Source: Chionoecetes opilio (lineage: Eukaryota; Arthropoda; Malacostraca; Decapoda; Majidae). Taken from it: a stretch of DNA of 64,000 nucleotides. Both the position numbers and the translations under genes were made by a program. This document shows, in pieces, positions 47,761 to 56,804 of this stretch; position 1 is the first letter of the stretch; every line of letters begins with the position of its first letter. The notes beneath the pieces were generated by a model. That model worked only from the letters and a program-made list of their open reading frames with translations, was not told where the DNA came from and ran no database searches. Location of the stretch: positions 1-64,000 of the forward strand of contig JACEEZ010006356.1 of NCBI GenBank assembly GCA_016584305.1, read 5' to 3'.

Positions 47761-47980
47761 TATTTTGTGTAAGAGATGAGTAAAGCCAAGAAATATGAAT
47801 ATTTTTCTGAGGCAACGCAAGGGTTTTGGGTTACGGCGAGGCAAGTACCACCACCATCGCCACCCAGCCCGAGTCTATCAGCCAATCAGCGACGTCCTTA
47901 CAAACTCGGCGAGGCAACGAGCAGCTCCCAGCCCAGGAATCCAGGCTTAAGTGAATAGACTATAGTGCGGGGCATAGCTT

Positions 47981-49034
47981 TTATAGTCGGTATTTCTCCC
48001 AAGACATTATTTGCGTCTGCGCGGCAGAGTTTGACGGGGAAGAGGAAGATGGTTGGGTAAGATATTTTGAGCCACCCAACAACTGCCGCTTGGCTTTATT
48101 ACTACGTATAAATGAGGGATCCACACTGGCGCTGTGTAGGAGCATCCTAATGATTGGCACATCATTCTTTTCAAAACCTGTCTTATCGCTGGTATCACTG
48201 AGTATTTTTAATATATCAATAACATTGAAATTACGAATTGGCTCCAAAAGATTTCCCTGGAAATCCCAAGATATTCCCGGTGTATTTCTCATGAGGGATA
48301 TCATCGACCTTATATAATCTCTCTGATTCACTTTAGCCCTGATATTAACTATATGATCCAGAGCGGGTCTCGGGTCAAAATTGCTGGTAAGGTGAGGCGT
48401 CATCACCGCTCGGGGTGGAGAAATAACCTGCTTCCGCAACCTCTTCTGCGGGTGGTGGTGTGGTGGTGGTGGTGACCGCCACGGTTTTATGGTAGGGGTG
48501 GAGGGATGTCTAGTGGTTTTACGCACTGAGGATGAAATCGTCTTTCTTTTCTTTCTCTTTTTTTTTTTTTGAGGGGGTTATTTTCGTTATTATTATTATT
48601 ATTATTTTCATGGCTCAGACCCGGGGTAGAGGGGGATTGCCGTGTAAGAAACCGCTCTGCCATCGTTTTGGGAATCAAGCAAAACTCCTTCATTTTGATA
48701 AGAGACTCGTTATGACACTGGCCGCCAGAGGCAATAACACCGACAAGATCGCCCCACCCCTTTGTCAGGTCAGGATTTTCCTTTTCAACACCGTAGACTC
48801 TTTTTTCTTGGCTACTTTCCTTATATCCTCTTTGTATTTGTTTAGTGATTTGACAATACCTTTATCTCCCGTGAGGTTATTCTTTAAAAAAATTAGAAAT
48901 ATCTCTGCTAAGCAATCAATATGTTTTTTTTTCAAGACTGATATGAGTTTCTTACGCTTGGCAGGAGAAATTTTAGCGAGTAAGAATATGAGCTCCTTGT
49001 GAAGGAGGGCCAGTGGAGGGGCTGTTTTTGACAT
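47981..49034 (-). pseudogene. Polinton accessory protein (conserved, function unknown), frameshifted
   Basis: Starts at the ATG at 49034, directly after the integrase stop. The first 89 codons (HKELIFLLAKISPAKRKKLI, then KYKEDIRKVAKKK) match the helical, Lys/Leu-rich N-terminal pattern of a conserved Polinton/adintovirus protein I know only as an unnamed neighbour of the integrase and ATPase. The next pieces are in other frames: MKEFCLIPKTMAERF then Asn and Lys runs (48693-48550), and a Pro-rich part followed by RDYIRSMISLMRNTPGISWD (48526-47981). The breaks fall near 48770 and in the AAT/A-rich tracts at 48540-48605. It may be a virion or DNA-associated protein, but this is not established. 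It ends 19 bases before the nested transposon. Confidence 0.55.
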
Positions 49035-49036
49035 TA

Positions 49037-50164
49037 CTATGAAATATCACGGGCGTCTATCCATCCATCCTGGTTGGTATCATAACCCATCCAGGAAACA
49101 TAAAATTGCTTCCTGCCGTTTATAATTCTGGATCTCTTGATGATAACGGGGAAAACTTCGGGGAGCTGAACCTTAACGAGTTCCTGCCTGTAAAACAAGC
49201 CTTGGATGGGATCACCGGTTAAATCTTTTAAGGTATAAGCTATGGGATATTGGCGATGGTCCACGGTGTCAATTTTAAATATTTCCTCGGTATTTTGAAT
49301 ATGAAATCCTCGGTTGAATTTTGAAGCTCGGTCAGCACCCACTAAGCGAACGTAATCACCAATGATCAATTCTCGACTGGTCGTGCTTTGATGCTTTTCT
49401 TGGCTTTTATAATGAAGCTTCTTAAACTGTTCAATGATTTGCTGGGGTTTCCTCATGGCGTGTACCTCAGCCGGTGTTTTCCCTAATTTCCTGTGTCGCG
49501 TGTGATTGTAGCTTTTGACCACACCAGCGAGTACGGAAACGTACTCGAGTGTATTGTGGGCTGTCATATATTTGTACAGGCGAGCTTTTAGAGTTCTGAT
49601 AAAACGTTCCGCGATGCTGCTTTTTGTTTCTTGAGAATAAACGCTGTATGTTTTTATGTGTCTACCTCCTAAATACCCCTGAAGTTGTCGATTGTAAAAT
49701 TCTTGCCCTTGATCCACGAAAAGTCTCGACACCCCTTTAAAGACGTCATCCTCCTCCAGCACCGTCTTCATGGCCGCTAGCATGGAATTTCCGTCTTTGC
49801 GTTTTAGTGTCAAAGTTTTTGCATACCTTGAAAATGCATCGAGGCATACTAGAATATAATTATGGCCTTGGTTGTACGGCGATAAAACTCTCATGTCTGC
49901 CAAATCTGCTGCTATGATAACCCGCGGTTTGGGGCTGAGAATGGCTCTCCTGTTAAATTTTTTGGGTTGTAATTTGTGCAGAGTGTAGGCTCGGGAGTTT
50001 TCCAGAAACTTCTGCACGTCTTTCAAGGAAATGTCTGGTCTAATGGTCTTCGCTGCTTCATACAGCGCCTGTGCGCCACCTAGGCTTCCAGGTTGGTAAG
50101 GATCCTGGTAAAGTTTCTCTAAAAAATGTTTTTTCGAAGGGGACAAGTTCATTACTCGCGCCAT
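49037..50164 (-). CDS. Polinton integrase (rve DDE fold with C-terminal chromodomain)
   Basis: Intact, 375 residues, ATG at 50164, overlapping the end of the ATPase gene by 13 bases. An N-terminal helical/zinc-binding-like region (about 1-65) is followed by the catalytic core with Asp in VIIAADLADM (about 86), Asp in LFVDQGQEFY (about 150) and Glu in SSIAERFIRTLK (about 186): the D,D-35-E arrangement of retroviral-type integrases. The C-terminus (FPVIIKRSRI...FYVSWMGYD...DGWIDARDI) is a chromodomain, as in many Polinton and chromovirus integrases, which may steer insertion to particular chromatin. The enzyme would make the 6-bp staggered insertion that fits the ACGCTA duplication. Confidence 0.9.
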   Translation of the reverse strand: MARVMNLSPSKKHFLEKLYQDPYQPGSLGGAQALYEAAKTIRPDISLKDVQKFLENSRAYTLHKLQPKKFNRRAILSPKPRVIIAADLADMRVLSPYNQGHNYILVCLDAFSRYAKTLTLKRKDGNSMLAAMKTVLEEDDVFKGVSRLFVDQGQEFYNRQLQGYLGGRHIKTYSVYSQETKSSIAERFIRTLKARLYKYMTAHNTLEYVSVLAGVVKSYNHTRHRKLGKTPAEVHAMRKPQQIIEQFKKLHYKSQEKHQSTTSRELIIGDYVRLVGADRASKFNRGFHIQNTEEIFKIDTVDHRQYPIAYTLKDLTGDPIQGLFYRQELVKVQLPEVFPVIIKRSRIINGRKQFYVSWMGYDTNQDGWIDARDIS

Positions 50165-50817
50165 GAGTACACAACCTCGCAGGGTCCTTCGTTGACAATA
50201 TTTGATTTGAGTGACAACTCTTCCGGGGTAGTTATAGCAACATCTGCTAAAATATAACCGTAAGGTTTTCCCGCGACGGCGCGTTTATATGCACTCAGGA
50301 AGAGCTTGGTCTTCTCGCGACCATACAGCTGCCGGCCCAAAGTTTCAATCTGACCGAGATCCCTTTGTTTCAGCAAAAGAAAGTGAGTGCACTTGAGCGA
50401 GATACTTCGGGCATACTTTCCCTGCATAAATAAATTTTGAGAAATCAAAATAGCACTAATCCCGAGGTGTCTTCCCTCAATGAAGACATTGGCCACCGTT
50501 TCATCATTGGCAGCCTGCAAAAAATTGTCATCATACACTACCAGTAACCCTTTGTCCTGCTGAAGGAGGTCAACCTCCACTTCGGGATCTATTATGTCCT
50601 TACTGACTGTTACTTTATCTCTAAGGTCTGGTAGGTCTTGAATGGGATGACGCATCGTGCCGCAAATAAGGATTCTGTAAAACTTGCCACTGTATTTCTT
50701 AACTAATCGTGTAACCAGTTCCGTTTTACCCGAACCTGATGCACCAGCCACAAAAATCCGACCACCGCGTTCGGGAGGAAATAAATCGACCAGGTTTTCT
50801 CCGTAGCACTCGTCCAT
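50152..50817 (-). CDS. Polinton DNA-packaging ATPase (FtsK/HerA superfamily)
   Basis: Intact, 221 residues from the ATG at 50817 (MDECYGENLVDLF); codons upstream are a GTG run without ATG. Walker A is FVAGASGSGKTELVTR (residues about 20-35), Walker B is GLLVVYDDNFL (about 93-103), and a sensor-like ILISQNLFMQG follows. Size and motifs match the A32-like genome-packaging ATPase of Polintons, adintoviruses and virophages, which pumps DNA into the capsid. It sits between penton and integrase on the same strand; the 13-base overlap with integrase suggests a shared transcript. Absent from the left arm because of the deletion there. Confidence 0.9.
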   Translation of the reverse strand: MDECYGENLVDLFPPERGGRIFVAGASGSGKTELVTRLVKKYSGKFYRILICGTMRHPIQDLPDLRDKVTVSKDIIDPEVEVDLLQQDKGLLVVYDDNFLQAANDETVANVFIEGRHLGISAILISQNLFMQGKYARSISLKCTHFLLLKQRDLGQIETLGRQLYGREKTKLFLSAYKRAVAGKPYGYILADVAITTPEELSLKSNIVNEGPCEVVYSWRE

Positions 50818-50895
50818 GACGACTGTCGCGTGACGACTGACCACCACCACCACCACCAGTCTCTTAGGCTAGTGGTTTTTTTTTTTTTTTTTTTT

Positions 50896-51818
50896 TCAAT
50901 AGACAGTAGGAGTGGGGCGAAAGTGTAAAACGATGGTCGCCGAACGATGTTCTTCAAAATAGATTTTGCGTCCATACTGATCTGTCACGACCACGGCAAT
51001 GGAATCAATAGTATTCTTGGACAATTTTTTGTATAAAGGCCTCTGCACAGAGTAATAATTATTACTGCCGCCGTAAGGCAAAGTTGCTAGTATGTTCACT
51101 GTTTGCGCCGCAAATCGTGTAGGTTGTATAGCGTCGCAATATAAATGTAGATAATCTACATCCGCGTGGGGGTCAGGGGGGAAGTGAGCGTTGATATTCT
51201 CCAACTCAAAAGCCCGAGGTTCGTCTGTTACAAAAATGTCATAATATTGATTAGGAAGAAACCCTAATATGGCGGCTAGTCGAGGTTTGAATAATAAACT
51301 TATTCTGCAATAATTCACAGCATTACACCCCTCTATTGAACGTTTGTGATAACAGACGTAATTTTTGTTGTAGCTCAATACCCACGTGCTTCATTAAAAT
51401 AAGTTTTGTAATTTGAAAAGCCAAATACGGCTTTTAATATAGCCAGCCAGTATGTGTTAAGTTCCTCCACAATGGCACTTATTTCTTTACTAGTGATATT
51501 TCTAGGGGGTCGGAGTGAGTATCGCAATTGTCTTTTTACCGCGTCACCCTCGCCGCCGCCGCCGTCAGTTATATTATTGATTTTTTTTTTTTTTTTTTCC
51601 ACATAGACTTCAACGACAGCCTCAGCATCGTCTTTGTGGAGAGTATATACTTCTCTAGGTATAAAAATACCATGCAAGGCAACTTCATACTCTCGGTTGG
51701 GATTGAAGGTAAGCGGAATGATGTCATTTTTGAAACACCCGGGAACGTTTTCTGGATACAGGTCTCTGCACCCTAAACTACTCAGGTACAGTATATATTC
51801 TTCCTCTGCACTCGCCAT
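50896..51818 (-). pseudogene. Polinton minor capsid (penton) protein, right-arm copy, one break
   Basis: ATG at 51818. N-terminal about 145 residues in one frame (MASAEEEYILYLSSLGC... to YKTYFNEARG), then a small deletion at about 51375-51380 relative to the left arm changes frame. The C-terminal part is intact from there to the stop at 50896 and holds the family's characteristic end: FAAQTVNILATLPYGG, LYKKLSKNTIDSIAVVVTDQ and a final ATIVLHFRP. Single-jelly-roll penton proteins of Polintons end this way. Left and right arms carry different lesions in this gene. A Lys run and Gly run (51555-51600) reflect A and GGC repeats in the coding DNA. Confidence 0.85.
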
Positions 51819-51849
51819 GGTGAGGATGATAACTGCCGCTGTTTAACAT

Positions 51850-52430
51850 TAGCCTTCGGCTTTTAACACACGAAAAAAAAGAAGAAGAGGTGCTACTACC
51901 TACCTACCTACTACTACTACCGCTAGTACTCGCTCCCTCGTCGGGAATCCAGTGAGGAGGGGGAGGAAATCTCCAAGCCAGTCGGGGAGGAGGAGAAGGA
52001 GGAGAGACAGAAAAAGACGGAGGCAGCACGGGCCAAGGCTGCCTCTGCCCATCGTGCTGGTGGCGCCGGTTGTCCCGTTTCATCGTGAACCCCCGCGGCA
52101 GCGGCGACGAGGGCAATGCCAACGGCGGCGGCGGCGAGGGCAATGCCAACGGCGGCGGTGGCGATGGCAACGACCGCGGCGAGGGCAATGCCAACGACCG
52201 CGGCGGCGGCGGCGGCGGCGGCGGGGGCGGCGGCGGCGGTGACGAGGGCAATACTCCGCCCCCCTTACTTGTTGTTGTTGTTGGTCTCATACATTTACCT
52301 TCTCTTTCATTCTGTACTCCATATTTCCAACGCCGTTTCCTCCATAAATCACACTCACTATGGCGTGTGACATTATTATTATTATTATTATTATTATTTA
52401 TACTACTACTACTACTAGTAGTAGTAGTAG
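51850..52430 (-). pseudogene. Right-arm remnant of the polymerase gene 3' end
   Basis: Reverse complement of about 34130-34740, including the poly-Pro/CCG tract and ACT/AAT trinucleotide runs. Repeat-unit numbers differ (e.g. the CCG tract and (GTT)n are shorter here). The polymerase body is missing; at 52431 the sequence switches in a (ACT)n(AGT)n tract to RTE LINE sequence. Confidence 0.85.
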
Positions 52431-53070
52431 TGGAAAGTTTTACATACCTTGGTAGCGCAGTCCATAATGACGGCGGGTCACGTCAAGAAGTCTTACGGCG
52501 GATTGGCATAGCCCACGGTGTTATGGACTCGCTCAGCGGGAGTATTTGGCGTTGTCGGTACCTGTGCAGAAGGACAAAGACCCGGATATTCAAGTCGCTT
52601 GTGATCCCTGACTTACTCTATGGTTGTGAGACATGGACACTAAATAGTGACTTGAAGAGATGAATCAATGCCTTTGGTAATAAGTGTCTTCGCAGAATCA
52701 TGGGGTATCGCTGGGATGATTACGTGTCAAATCAGCGATTGCACCGTGAGACTGAATCGAGGCCTATTACCTGCATAGTCCATCAGCGCCAACTTCGGCT
52801 ATATGGGCATGTGGCACGCTACCCTGAAACCGATCCTTCCCATCGGGTTGTATCTGTAAGAGACAATCCGGCGTGGAGGAGGCCAAGGGGGCGCCCACAA
52901 GGCTCGTGGCTGGGGCAAGTTGATGTTTCTTGTCGAGAGCTGCTTGGTATGGGAAAGGAGCCTGCATGGGATCTCGCGCGTGGTGACCCCCGGGAGTGGC
53001 GTCGTAGGGTGGGCGAGGCGACGCGCCCCCCGGCGTATGCCCCCAATGATTGATTGATTGATTGATTGGA
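52431..53070 (+). mobile_element. RTE-type LINE 3' fragment, copy 2
   Basis: Codes for the end of the RT protein (SFTYLGSAVHNDGGSRQEV, LLYGCETWTLNSDLKR, MGYRWDDYVSNQRLHRETES) with a stop in the middle (TGA near 52661), and ends GCGTATGCCCCCAA followed by (TGAT)n at 53046-53068. It is cut at its 5' side exactly where the Polinton remnant stops. Identical downstream flank to copy 3 shows it arrived by duplication, not by its own insertion. Confidence 0.85.
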
Positions 53071-53211
53071 AGTGGATTAATAATGCAGACACTCAGCATA
53101 AAAAAATATAGAAGACGTAACGACGAAGTGGCAACTTTGGCACCGGAGGCGCAATTGTAGTCCATTATATCCGAGTGGATAAATGTTTACACTTGGACCG
53201 GTAAATATGCA

Positions 53212-54168
53212 GTTTCATAGACCACTGTATACCTGGACTGCTCACGGAATATCGGCCTGTCGCACAAGGGGCTGAAGTCGGAGGGCCGCTCGGATTCATA
53301 TATATATATATACGGATCTACGAACTATATATATAATGATATACTGCAATCTTCGTAAATGTTTGTTCTATAATATTATCAAATAAAAAAACAGTAAAAC
53401 ACGGTAAAGAAATGCCATTACGAGACTATGAAGAAATATGCATGAACTTAATATTCACTTCAACTCTTCGCCATTTAAAACTTTGCGAGTCAACTTTTAT
53501 CATGAAGGGTATCAATAGAAGCGCAATTTTATTAGCTTTCCATTGCTACATTTCGTTATCTGATAAATTAATTAGAACCATGCATAAATTAGCGTTAACT
53601 AAATAAATAAAATCATCAATCGGGTAATTTTCCCGATTGATGATGTTATTTATTTAGTCAACGCTAATTTATACACGGTACTAATTCATTTATCAGAAAA
53701 CGAAATATATAAGTAAATAAATAACATCATTCGGGAAAATTACCCAATTGATGATGTTATTTATTTATTTAACGCTAATTTATGCATGGTTCTAATTAAT
53801 TTATCAGATAACGAAATATAGCAATGAAAAGTTAATAAAATTGCGCTTCTATTGATACTCTTCATTATAAAAGTTGACTCGCAAAGTTTTAAATGGCGAA
53901 GAGTTAAGTGAATATTAAGTTCATGCATATTTCTTTATAGTCTCGTAATGGCCTTTCTTTAGCGTGTTTTACTGTTTTTTATTTGATAATATTATGGAAC
54001 AAACATTTACGAAGATTACAGTATATCATATATACTGATAAACCAGTCTATATGATAGTCCATAGACCACTATATCTCTTTGTAGGGCGCCCCGCAGGCC
54101 CCTATGCAACCCCGCAATTCAAAACATTGTCGCGTGAACAGTCCAGGTATACAGTGGTCTATGGCAGT
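53212..54168. mobile_element. Foldback/MITE-like palindromic element
   Basis: Ends CATAGACCACTGTATACCTG and its inverse (54149-54168), with long imperfect inverted arms (about 53320-53640 pairing with 53655-54020). GCAGTTT flanks both sides (53205-53211, 54169-54175). CA...TG ends with a 7-8 bp duplication could be hAT-like, but this is not certain. Frames inside (e.g. 53412-53606) are stem sequence, not a gene. A second copy lies in the duplicated segment starting about 58806. Confidence 0.6.
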
Positions 54169-54505
54169 TTCAATCAATACTCCCAGTCACCATTTTATTT
54201 TCCCCTTAGCCAACAAGCTTGGGGGACTGTGGGAAATCGGGGTTTTAGGTGGGTGAGGCGAATTTAGTCCATTTCCAAAAAAACACCATGCGCATACATA
54301 CTTTGGTGGACGAAACTTTTTGTTTCTGGTGAGTTTTCATGTGTATTGAATTAATCTGCTAACCGTTTGTATCGCAAATCCTTAATGTTTTTTGGGTAAC
54401 AGCGTTAGTAACGTCCATGGCGGAGCGGTACGAGGGGCGCACCTCCAACCGCTGTAGACCCACGCCGCGTGCTGTGCTACCCGCTGTGGCCCCACGCCGC
54501 GTGCT

Positions 54506-55366
54506 GTGCCACTGTAGCGGTCTGGGAGGTTTGGTTATCCAGAAGGTTGTGTTTTCGGATGCCATGTAGCGCGCCAGAGGTACGATGATTACTTTTCATT
54601 TCATCCCGCCGCGCGGAGAGGCAACCAACAGCTTGCTCCCGGCTCCTGCCCCACCCCAGCCGACCCCACGGCCGGAGATTTCCGTGGCGGATTAATTCGC
54701 CGTAGGATACTCTGGGTGGATTTAACCACTCATCTTAATCATTTATACATTTTTTCTCATCTTCACTGTCTTTCTTAAGTATATCTTTTGCGTCTTATTA
54801 CCCAGTAATGTGAATATATATAAGCACACTCGATGAGAGACGAATCTTCTTGTAAATCAAGGAAGCGTAGCTTTGCTTTTTACTCAATCACGGGGAAGCG
54901 AGACCATAGCTGAGGCAGCGGCCTCTCTCAACTGCCTGTTGTTCTTCGTCAGGTGGCAGCCTGTCCCTCCACAATATCGGTGTAATGCATCTCACCATGT
55001 AGCGACATGATTTGTTCTCCGTCAGGAAGCAGCCTAGCTGCCATTCCTCAGTCAAGAGGCAGCTCGGCATATCTCACCATGTAGCGACCTCATTTTGTTC
55101 TCATTTTTATACATTATTTCTCACCTTCACTGTCTCTTTTCGTACAAGTAAAGTATTTTCAGCGTCTGGTTTACACAGTTNAAGTCTGGCGAGGCAAATT
55201 AGGCCTTTTCTACTGCCCGGGCTTATATCTTGAGGCCCAATGAGGCAAAGGTTTCTGACATTTTAGCTCAACATGGTTGTAATTTTCAGCTTTTCCAGGT
55301 CAAAAAGCATGGGAAACCTTGCAGGGGGGTATAAAAATAGGAAAAAATTGTTTTCTGAACAGGTCT
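54506..55366. other. No gene recognised; single N at 55181
   Basis: Between the duplicated segment and the right Polinton terminus. Two short similar segments (54960-55010 and 55050-55110: CTCACCATGTAGCGAC plus CAGGCAGC/AGGCAGC motifs) form a weak internal repeat. N at 55181 may be an ambiguous base or a join. Confidence 0.4.
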
Positions 55367-55489
55367 AGGGGGGGGGGGTTGTCTGACACCTGCATGGGGG
55401 GGGGGGGGTCGGATTGACACCTGTTCATCTAATGGGAGGGGTACCCCCCCCCACCAGGGTGGTCGACATTGGCGCTTTTTCTATCTACT
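55367..55489. repeat. Polinton right terminal inverted repeat
   Basis: Inverted match of 27810-27930, ending CTATCTACT at 55489. Confidence 0.9.
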
Positions 55490-55495
55490 ACGCTA
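55490..55495. other. Right 6-bp target-site duplication of the Polinton (ACGCTA)
   Basis: Identical to 27804-27809 and in register with the interrupted satellite monomer. Confidence 0.85.
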
Positions 55496-55784
55496 TAGTG
55501 CAAATGTCGTGGTAGACCGCACGCTATAGTGAAAATGTCGCGGTAGACCGCACGCTATAGTGCAAATGTCGTGGTAGACCGCACGCTATAGTGCAAATGT
55601 CGCGGTAGACCGCACGTTATAGTGCAAATTTGCGGTAGACCGCACGCTATAGTGCAAATGTCGCGGTAGACCGCACGCTATAATGCAAATGTCGTTTGTA
55701 GACCGCACGCTATAGTGCAAATGTCGCGGTAGACCGCATGCTATAGTGCAAATGTCATGGTAGACCACATGCTATAGTAGCACC
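55496..55784 (+). repeat. 31-bp satellite, continuation beyond the Polinton, and right Merlin-like terminus
   Basis: About nine more monomers in the same orientation as 23912-27809, ending in ATGCTATAGTAGCACC, the right inverted terminus of the Merlin-like element (55760-55784). Confidence 0.9.
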
Positions 55785-55792
55785 AACTTGTC

Positions 55793-56800
55793 TATCCCAG
55801 TTTCAGTCACATACCGTCATTTGGGGTGATTCAGATACCGCGGGGTAATTCGGATACATTTAAAAAAGTTTTTTAGATTGGTAATAACTTTTTACTTTAG
55901 TATGTTTTTGTTTTCTTTTCTTTTCATACATATATATGATTTTTGGGGGGCCATTATGATAATTTTACAGGTTACCCGAAAACAGAAAGGCCCAATAGTG
56001 CAAAAACCAGAATTTACCAAATTTTGAGAGGTGGAGTTACAATTACCTGGCTGCTACTGTAGGACTTCAGTCACGAGCTTCAAATTTCCATCATTAACTA
56101 CAAATATCATAAGCTGTAGTTTGCCAGTAAAATATTATACTCATTCTGTAAACCATTACTTGTATAATGAGTAAAGTTGAATGGTGGGGAAATTCGGATG
56201 AAAACACGACCTTTCAAGCTAATGTCTATTCGAGCCGAGAACCATTCGAGCGAATGTCTGGTGTCTGGACCATTCGAGCAAATACTCTTTCGAGCGGAGG
56301 ACCATTCAAGCGAATAATTGTTGGAGTAAAATCTAAAGGTTAGTAAAATCTACCGATTTTCTCGCTAGGCGGTGGTCTGAAGTGTCTTTCTGCTGTTCTG
56401 TTCCCATGTTCTTTGGTGTATCGTACAACTTCTAGCTTGCATGCGATAATTTCCAGGACTAAAAAGAGCTTGTGATACGTGTGACAGTCTGGTAAATGAT
56501 ACATCAACACTAGCAGACGATAGTTGGCGCTGTTGGGCGCCAATAAACATGACAGCGTGAGGACAGAATAGTTGATTTGAATGTCTTATGGTATTTGAAA
56601 TACTTTTAACAGATACGTAGGTACTGAGGCTACATCATATAAGAAGATGAATTCAATAGCTACCAAAGCTAACCTTCTGCAACATTCGTCTTGGAATACG
56701 CATGGATATTTTTCTGGGTATTTCTTAGAGGAAAAAGTGCATATTATAAGCCGTAAAATACGGTATATCATTTCTACAATGTATATATAAGTTTTAAACG
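55793..56800. other. No gene recognised; short CATTCGAGCGAA motif cluster
   Basis: AT-rich sequence. At 56225-56320 CCATTCGAGC(G/A)AA and variants recur four to five times at irregular spacing. No long frame or known element. Confidence 0.5.
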
Positions 56801-56804
56801 TTAT

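Larger units (their letters stand above)
43201..47960. mobile_element. TA-flanked DNA transposon with long inverted repeats, nested in the Polinton
   Basis: The left end GTCTATTCACTAAGG (43201) matches the inverted right end CTTAAGTGAATAGAC (ends 47960); both are flanked by TA (43199-43200 and 47961-47962). Matching continues inward through GGCGAGGCAAGTAC, ATATGAATATTT and GTAAGAGATGA, past a later insertion, to about 43850 on the left and 46230 on the right, so each inverted repeat is about 650 bp. It separates the accessory gene (ends 47981) from the macro gene in the right arm. The centre carries a decayed protein gene (44500-46145). Without its own nested insertion it is about 3.7 kb. I cannot name the superfamily. 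Confidence 0.6.
52431..54505 (+). repeat. Direct segmental duplication, copy A
   Basis: Matches 58023-60120 from within the RTE, across its tail, the foldback element (53212-54168), a half MITE terminus (54300-54375) and into the first units of the 32-bp minisatellite. Offset at the start is 5,592 bases. Confidence 0.9.
27810..55489. mobile_element. Maverick/Polinton, 27.7 kb, inverted-dimer-like
   Basis: The termini read AGTAGATAGAAAAAGCGCC inward from both ends (AG...CT ends), with about 120-bp inverted repeats and a perfect 6-bp target duplication, as expected for Polintons. Inside are the family's hallmark genes: protein-primed type B DNA polymerase, retroviral-type integrase, FtsK/HerA packaging ATPase, adenain-type protease, and major and minor capsid proteins. 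Usual size is 15-20 kb; this one is longer because it consists of two inverted, partly complementary arms meeting at 39156-39197 and has absorbed several later insertions. Most genes are broken, but integrase, ATPase and the major capsid gene are open. Confidence 0.85.
23378..55784. mobile_element. Merlin-like element containing the 31-bp satellite, split by a Polinton
   Basis: The left terminus GGCGCTGCTATAGCGTGCGG matches the inverted right terminus (55760-55784, reading GGTGCTACTATAGCATGTGG from the outside) with transitions only. Both termini start with GG and are flanked by an 8-bp near-perfect duplication, and a fragment resembling the Merlin transposase N-terminus lies just inside. These are the known Merlin traits (GG termini, 8-9 bp duplications). 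Without the inserted Polinton the element is about 4.7 kb, nearly all satellite. It has no catalytic domain, so it is non-autonomous. Confidence 0.55.

Noticed and set aside
53412..53606. 64-codon frame present identically at 59002-59196
   Set aside because: Conservation is explained by the segmental duplication, and the sequence is the stem of a palindromic element.
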